Assembly (NCBI RefSeq): GCF_000321225.1
Contig: NW_004451012.1
Coordinates: 571,887 to 635,886, forward strand
DNA length: 64,000 bases
Direction of reading: 5' to 3'
Source: Odobenus rosmarus divergens
Taxonomy: Eukaryota; Chordata; Mammalia; Carnivora; Odobenidae
Shown one piece after another: positions 59,691 to 64,000 of the stretch; the stretch's first letter is position 1, and every line of letters begins with the position of its first letter. The notes under the pieces are model-generated. The model searched no databases. It was not told the DNA's origin and saw only the letters and a list, made by a program, of their open reading frames with translations. Position numbers and translations under genes: made by a program.

Positions 59691-60250
59691 ATAATCAAAG
59701 CTCAGAGCCCACATAAAGAGTGCAGGAGGAAGGCCCAAGCCCAGGGGAATCCAGGCAATTAAGAGATAACATTGTGAACTTCAGGCCATTCTAGCTCACC
59801 TTGTTCTTTTTCTGAGTCAAGCAGTAGCAGTTCTGGTCCCAGGCAAAACCCTGGGACTGCTCTGAAGAAATGGAATGATCAGCATAGGAAGCCTATTAAC
59901 ATGGGTGATGGGGCCTGAGACTAAATCACAGGTTAGGAAAACTCTGGGTCTCTGAAGTATAGGCAGGGAAAATGAAAGAAAAGGAAAGAAGAGGAATAGT
60001 GAAAGGGTATGCCACCCTGCCTCCTCTTTCTGTATCCACAACCTAAAGGAACTGTGCCACATTCTCTTAGAAGGAGTTTGAGGGAGCCTTCCTATCCGGG
60101 GCACAAGACCCCTGGAAGATCTACACACCCACTGAGCAACCCATTACAGCTGCCTACGCTAATCAACAGGTCTTTTACTCAAAACTAAATGACAGCCATG
60201 TTCACAGAACATTGAAAAATCACCAGCATGGAAAAGAAGACCATGATAAA
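59690..60250. other. unassigned, GC-richer segment, possibly an old L1 5' region
   Basis: This is noticeably GC-richer than its surroundings. The minus frame 59817-60128 (103 codons) matches nothing I know. Because L1-like ORF2 text follows on the + strand from about 60960, it may be an old L1 5'UTR, but that is inference. Confidence 0.3.
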
Positions 60251-60641
60251 CAGAAGAGTGGATATAGGAGAGAGTATGTGAAAGCTTAAACCAAAATTAA
60301 TTTTGTGAACTAAAATATATATTTTAATTATAAAGGCATATGTTAGACTGCTATGTAAAACAAAATTTGATCATATTATTCTCAGTAAATATAACAAACG
60401 AAAGCATTGGTATAAAATTCATTGTTAGTCCAAAGGAAAATGCTAAGAAAAAACAATTCCAAAACTATTGAATGAAACAGGATTTTTCTTATTATATTAA
60501 AGTTTTGAGGAAAAATAAAACTGTGTGTGTGTGTAAATATATATATGTATATATGAGAAATAAGATTTATATGTATGAGAAATAAGATTTTTTAAAAAAT
60601 GCATAGTCCAGTAGGAACCTCTTTTAACAATATAAAAGATA

Positions 60642-60832
60642 GGGCGCCTGGGTGGCTCAGTTGGTTAAGCGACTGCCTTCGGCTCAGGTCATGATCCTGG
60701 AGTCCCGGGATCGAGTCCCGCATCGGGCTCCCTGCTCAGCGGGGAGTCTGCTTCTCCCTCTGACCCTCTTCCCTCTCGTGCTCTCTATCTCTCATTCTCT
60801 CTCTCAAATAAATAAATAAAATCTTAAAAAAA
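60642..60832 (+). repeat. carnivore SINE (SINEC), very well preserved
   Basis: The best-preserved SINE in the window: GGGCGCCTGGGTGGCTCAG head, TTGGTTAAGCGACTGCC, GGAGTCCCGGGATCGAGTCC, CT-rich body, AAATAAATAAATAAAATCTT and A tail. Perfect 16-bp duplications AACAATATAAAAGATA at 60626-60641 and 60833-60848. Confidence 0.97.
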
Positions 60833-60959
60833 AACAATATAAAAGATAAATTAGATTAAAAGGAGGAATAATGCAATGAGATAACACATTACTACATTTA
60901 GAACATTGCATACAACAGAAAGAAAATGAGACTTCTTTTAAGACATTCATGAAATAGAG

Positions 60960-61640
60960 AAAAATGACTGTGTACAAAAACAGAAGTCAATCTTAAATTC
61001 TGAGGCAGATTTTCTTTGAAACTTATTTACTAGCCAAAATAAAATAAAAAATGAAATTAACAATAAAATAGAAAGAGTTAACAAATTCCTAGAATAAAAA
61101 TAGAATCAATACTGACATTATAAGCTATTTAGGAATGAATTGCAAAAAAGCACTACATACTAAAAACTGTGATGTAGGCAGAGGTACAAAGGAAAATGTG
61201 TATCCTTAAATACATGGAGTAGAATTTAATAATAATTTAAAATTAATGAGTTAAAGTAAGTAAACTAAAGTAAAAAAAAAAAGGAACAACAAAATATTCC
61301 AGAAAGAAGTAAGGGAGGCCTTAATTAGAATAGAAATCAAAATCAATATTCTAGAATACAGCAGCAGCAACAAATAAAGTAACAACAAAAGTATAAATTT
61401 GCTTAACAAAAACACAGTATGGTTTTTTGAAGTCTCATAAAACGGGAAAATAATTGGCAATGCAGAGAGAGGAGAATCACAAATAAATATTAGGAAAAAG
61501 AAAGTAAACCTAACTATAGATATAGTAGGTAGAAACTTTAAATAAAAATAAATACAATATGCAATTATATATCAAAAGCTTGAAAAATCTAGATTAAAAG
61601 ATGGTTTTCATATAGGTATGCAAGACATATAAGGAAAAAA
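60960..61640 (+). mobile_element. old LINE-1 ORF2 fragment
   Basis: 'gcaaaaaagcactacatactaaaaactgtgatgtaggcagaggtac' followed by 'tatccttaaatacatggagtagaattt', 'aaaattaatgagttaaag' and 'cagtatggttttttgaag' match the L1 ORF2 reverse-transcriptase region in + orientation. Frame destroyed. Confidence 0.65.
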
Positions 61641-62939
61641 TAAATGGAGAAGTTGGAAATGCTGTCAGAGAAAATGAGAATATGGAATTAGAGATGTCCT
61701 GGAGTTAAAGGTGGAGAACCTTACAGGAGGAAGTGCTCACTGGCATTAAATATCAGGGAAAATTCAAATAAGTGAGGGTTCAATGAAACAATTGGATTTG
61801 ACTATTTGGAGTTATTTGAATCGTAATATATTACACTCCTCTGTGCAGTGAAGTGTTTAGTGTTGTCAGTAATTATGGGTTTCTGGGGATGTAAGTAAAC
61901 CTTTGCTGTGTTTTAGAAGGAATTACCCTACAAAGAGTGTGGGCCTAGTGCTACTGGTGGTATTGTTGAACTCTAATGTCACTGACTTCGATTTTTTTTA
62001 AATATTGTATGCAAGTGAAAAAGTTCTATGTATAAGAGCAAAAACTCATTTGAGGGTTCCTTTATGAATACTATAACTACTACTAATAATTCATTTGGAG
62101 ATACGTGCTTTACATAGCATTTGATTCATCATGGTGCTGCGTACCTTCAAAGTCTCCCAAAGTCACCTATTATAAGCAAAAACTAGTTTTGAAGATCGAG
62201 TATAAAGAAATTTACTGAAACAGTGGACTTTAGAATCACTGGACGTTGTTATGGATCAATACACTTACAATTTCCACTCAACTGCAGTGGTAAAGTAATC
62301 TGTTTTTCTATGGGATGGATCCTTCTGGGATTTTTTTTTTCCTTTGCAGAAGCTAAAATTTTATAAAAACAAGTAGTGATAAGCAACTACTCTCAAAATA
62401 GATTGTCTGACTTTTCTGACTGCAACTGTTTGAAAAGAATAAATGTACCTATATAGCTTTCAATGTATGTTCTTTTTATCAGTACTGTTTATCAGTAAAC
62501 AAAATGTAGTGTTTAATATGATATTTTTAAAAATATGTTTTAATTTCTTTATAGACTGTTTCTATGGCTGTTTATATTTGTGTCTCCTTTACATGTGAAA
62601 TATGTCTGTATATTATTTTAAGAGGTATTCAAAAGGAAATTTCCATAGGACCAGATCCCAAACAATATCTCAAACTCCCACAGTATGCTTCCCTAATCCT
62701 AGCTGCTGAGTACTTATCTATAGACTCTCCTAGGCAGCACCACAAAGATTAAGTTACAAGCATTCTCTCTTGTCACTGAAGTTATTATCAAACTTCATGT
62801 GAAGGAATCTAAGGACAAAACTAAAGAAAAGTATTTTCTCAATGAGAAAAAATAAGCATGTTTATCAACATACATGAACAAATATATATATACAAACATG
62901 GCAAAATTTGTTCAACTTTACTTTAACATTAGTTCCTTA
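61641..62939. other. unassigned intron sequence
   Basis: No gene, repeat family or regulatory site is supported. Confidence 0.45.
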
Positions 62940-63155
62940 CACTTGCTTTACTCTCTTCAGTCTCTACCTATGCTGTCCCCTTGGCTTCACACACTTTACT
63001 CCCATCTTCAGCTGGATACCTTCTATCCTTGTTTTCTGCCTCAGCTTCCTATCTCCAACAGGAAATTTTCCTGAATATTTAAAAGCAGGCTGAATGTGTT
63101 TTCTAGGTGATCCAATCATATTCTGTCCTTTTCCTTCTTAGCACTTATCAACTAC
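62940..63155 (+). repeat. L2-type LINE fragment
   Basis: CT-rich text such as 'ccttggcttcacacactttactcccatc' and 'cttccttcttagcacttatcaactac' resembles the L2 3' region in + orientation. Confidence 0.5.
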
Positions 63156-63174
63156 ATTTAAATCATGTGGTCAG

Positions 63175-63383
63175 GGGTGCCTGGGTGGCTCAGTCGTTAA
63201 GCGTCTGCCTTCGGTTCAGGTCATGGTCCCTGGGTCCTGGGATCGAGCCCCACATTGGGCTCTCTGCTCCATGGGAAGCCTGCTTCTCCCTCTCCCACTC
63301 CCCCTGCTTGTGTTCCCTCTCTCGCTGTCTCCTTCTCTGTCAAATAAATAAAATCTTAAAAAAAAAAAACACATTTAAAAAAA
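63175..63383 (+). repeat. carnivore SINE (SINEC)
   Basis: Full-length copy with GGGTGCCTGGGTGGCTCAG head, CT-rich body, AAATAAATAAAATCTTA and a long A tail. Duplications AAATCATGTGGTCAG at 63160-63174 and 63384-63398. The frame 63107-63406 merely runs through the SINE. Confidence 0.96.
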
Positions 63384-63437
63384 AAATCATGTGGTCAGTC
63401 ATGTGATAGCTATCTATCTTCAATAGATTGGCTACAA

Positions 63438-63953
63438 CATAGGTGGGCAAACTCTGAAGACCAAATCCAGCCAGGCATCTGTTCCTGTACTGCTCACGAG
63501 CAAGAATAGTTGTTACGTAATGTAAAGCTTAAAAACAAATCAGTAAGAATCATATTTCATGACATGTGAAAATTATATGAAATTAAAATTTCAGTGTTTT
63601 TTTTTAAGATTTTATTTACTTAGAGAGAGAGAGAGAGACAGCATGAGAGGGGAGAGGGTCAGAGAGAGAAGCAGCCTCCCCACTGAGCTGGAAGCCCAAC
63701 ATGGGACTCGATCCCAGGACTCCGGGATCATGACCTGAGCCGAAGGCAGTCACTTAACCAACTGAGCCACCCAAGCGCCCTAAAATTTCAGTGTTTATAA
63801 ATAAATTTTTATTGGAATGTCACTATGCCCATTCATTTACATATTGTCACTGGCTACTCCTGAGCAAGAATGGCATAGTTGAGAAACCATAAACTCTACC
63901 AAGCCAAAATATTTACTATCTGGCCCATTGCAGAAAATGTTTGCCTACACCTG
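63438..63953 (+). mobile_element. hAT-type nonautonomous DNA transposon relic, split by a SINE
   Basis: The ends carry the inverted text GGCAAAC near 63446 and GTTTGCC near 63939. Internal 'ccaaatccagcc', 'ttttattggaatgtcactatgcccattcatttac' and 'aaatatttactatctggccc' are typical of a widespread mammalian hAT-like MITE. CTACAA just outside both ends fits a decayed 8-bp target duplication. The SINE at 63600-63780 interrupts it. Confidence 0.8.
63600..63780 (-). repeat. carnivore SINE (SINEC), minus strand
   Basis: Inverted copy with AAGATTTTATTTACTTAGAG, GATCATGACCTGAGCCGAAG and head complement GAGCCACCCAAGCGCCC. Perfect 16-bp duplications TAAAATTTCAGTGTTT at 63584-63599 and 63781-63796. Confidence 0.96.
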
Positions 63954-64000
63954 TCTACAATATCAACCTACAATGATGTCAAAAAATATAATAGCTTCAA

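Larger units (their letters stand above)
10245..64000 (+). other. EYS: intron (probable EYS intron downstream of the EGF exon), partial
   Basis: The intron starts at the GTCAGT donor and no convincing next exon was found before the window end, so it exceeds 53 kb if intact. It is AT-rich and filled with SINEC, L1, L2, MIR and hAT relics listed separately. The next true exon should begin with one base completing an arginine/serine codon and soon give a cysteine codon. Nothing seen fits that with good splice sites. Confidence 0.65.

Noticed and set aside
59817..60128. 103-codon minus-strand frame as a possible gene
   Set aside because: No recognisable domain, no splice or polyadenylation signals, and the region is probably an old repeat. 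Kept only as a low-level finding.
1..64000. tRNA genes suggested by tRNA-like A and B boxes
   Set aside because: Every such match is the head of a carnivore SINE with a SINE body or tail and usually target-site duplications, not a folded tRNA gene.
1..64000. CRISPR array, operon, phage or other prokaryotic system
   Set aside because: Repeat spacing, codon structure and transposon content are all those of a mammalian intron; no regularly spaced repeats with unique spacers exist.

Overview
This window looks like a piece of a carnivoran nuclear genome, most likely from an arctoid caniform (bear, seal or mustelid type). The main evidence is about 25 copies of the tRNA-Lys-derived carnivore SINE (SINEC/CAN-SINE), recognised by a head close to GGGCGCCTGGGTGGCTCAG, a CT-rich body and an AATAAAATCTT tail, plus many LINE-1 pieces of carnivore type. 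The youngest SINE copies have the 'ctcaggtcatgatcctggagtcccgggatcgag' style body, and I saw no dog-type SINEC_Cf copy, so an arctoid is more likely than a canid. That last step is inference.

Only one functional protein-coding segment is supported: a 200-bp internal exon on the + strand (10045-10244) with clean AG/GT boundaries. It encodes one complete EGF-like domain and the start of a second. Sequence style, exon length, exon phases (0 in, 2 out) and the AT-rich, repeat-filled flanks of at least 10 kb and 54 kb fit EYS (eyes shut homolog), a very large photoreceptor extracellular-matrix gene. The rest of the window would then be two introns of that gene.

Layout. 1-10044 (upstream intron): an old LINE-like fragment split by a full-length RPS15A processed pseudogene (396-861), a 5'-inverted L1 (about 1010-1460), several SINEs, a hAT/MER5-like relic, a MIR, and an L1 3' half (7495-9486) that itself carries a 109-bp L1 insertion. 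10045-10244: exon. 10245-29000: AT-rich intron with scattered SINEs, three L1 fragments and a 102-bp tandem duplication (25403-25606). 29000-36400: an old L1 5' fragment, an L2, a SINE inserted into a SINE, and a MER5-type relic. 36400-43130: an almost full-length but decayed L1 on the - strand (5'UTR, ORF1, ORF2, 3'UTR). 43130-64000: more intron with two old minus-strand L1 fragments (48240-49600, 55600-57390), plus-strand L1 relics (58030-59000, 60960-61640), further SINEs, an L2 and a hAT-type relic split by a SINE at the right edge.

I found no rRNA, tRNA gene, CRISPR array, operon, LTR pair or other hint of a new biological system. Almost all of the longer reading frames are L1 remnants, antisense shadows of L1, or frames running through SINEs. 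The features worth a second look are the EGF exon, with its apparently missing first cysteine in domain two, the near-identical tandem duplication, the RPS15A retrocopy and several well-marked nested insertions.
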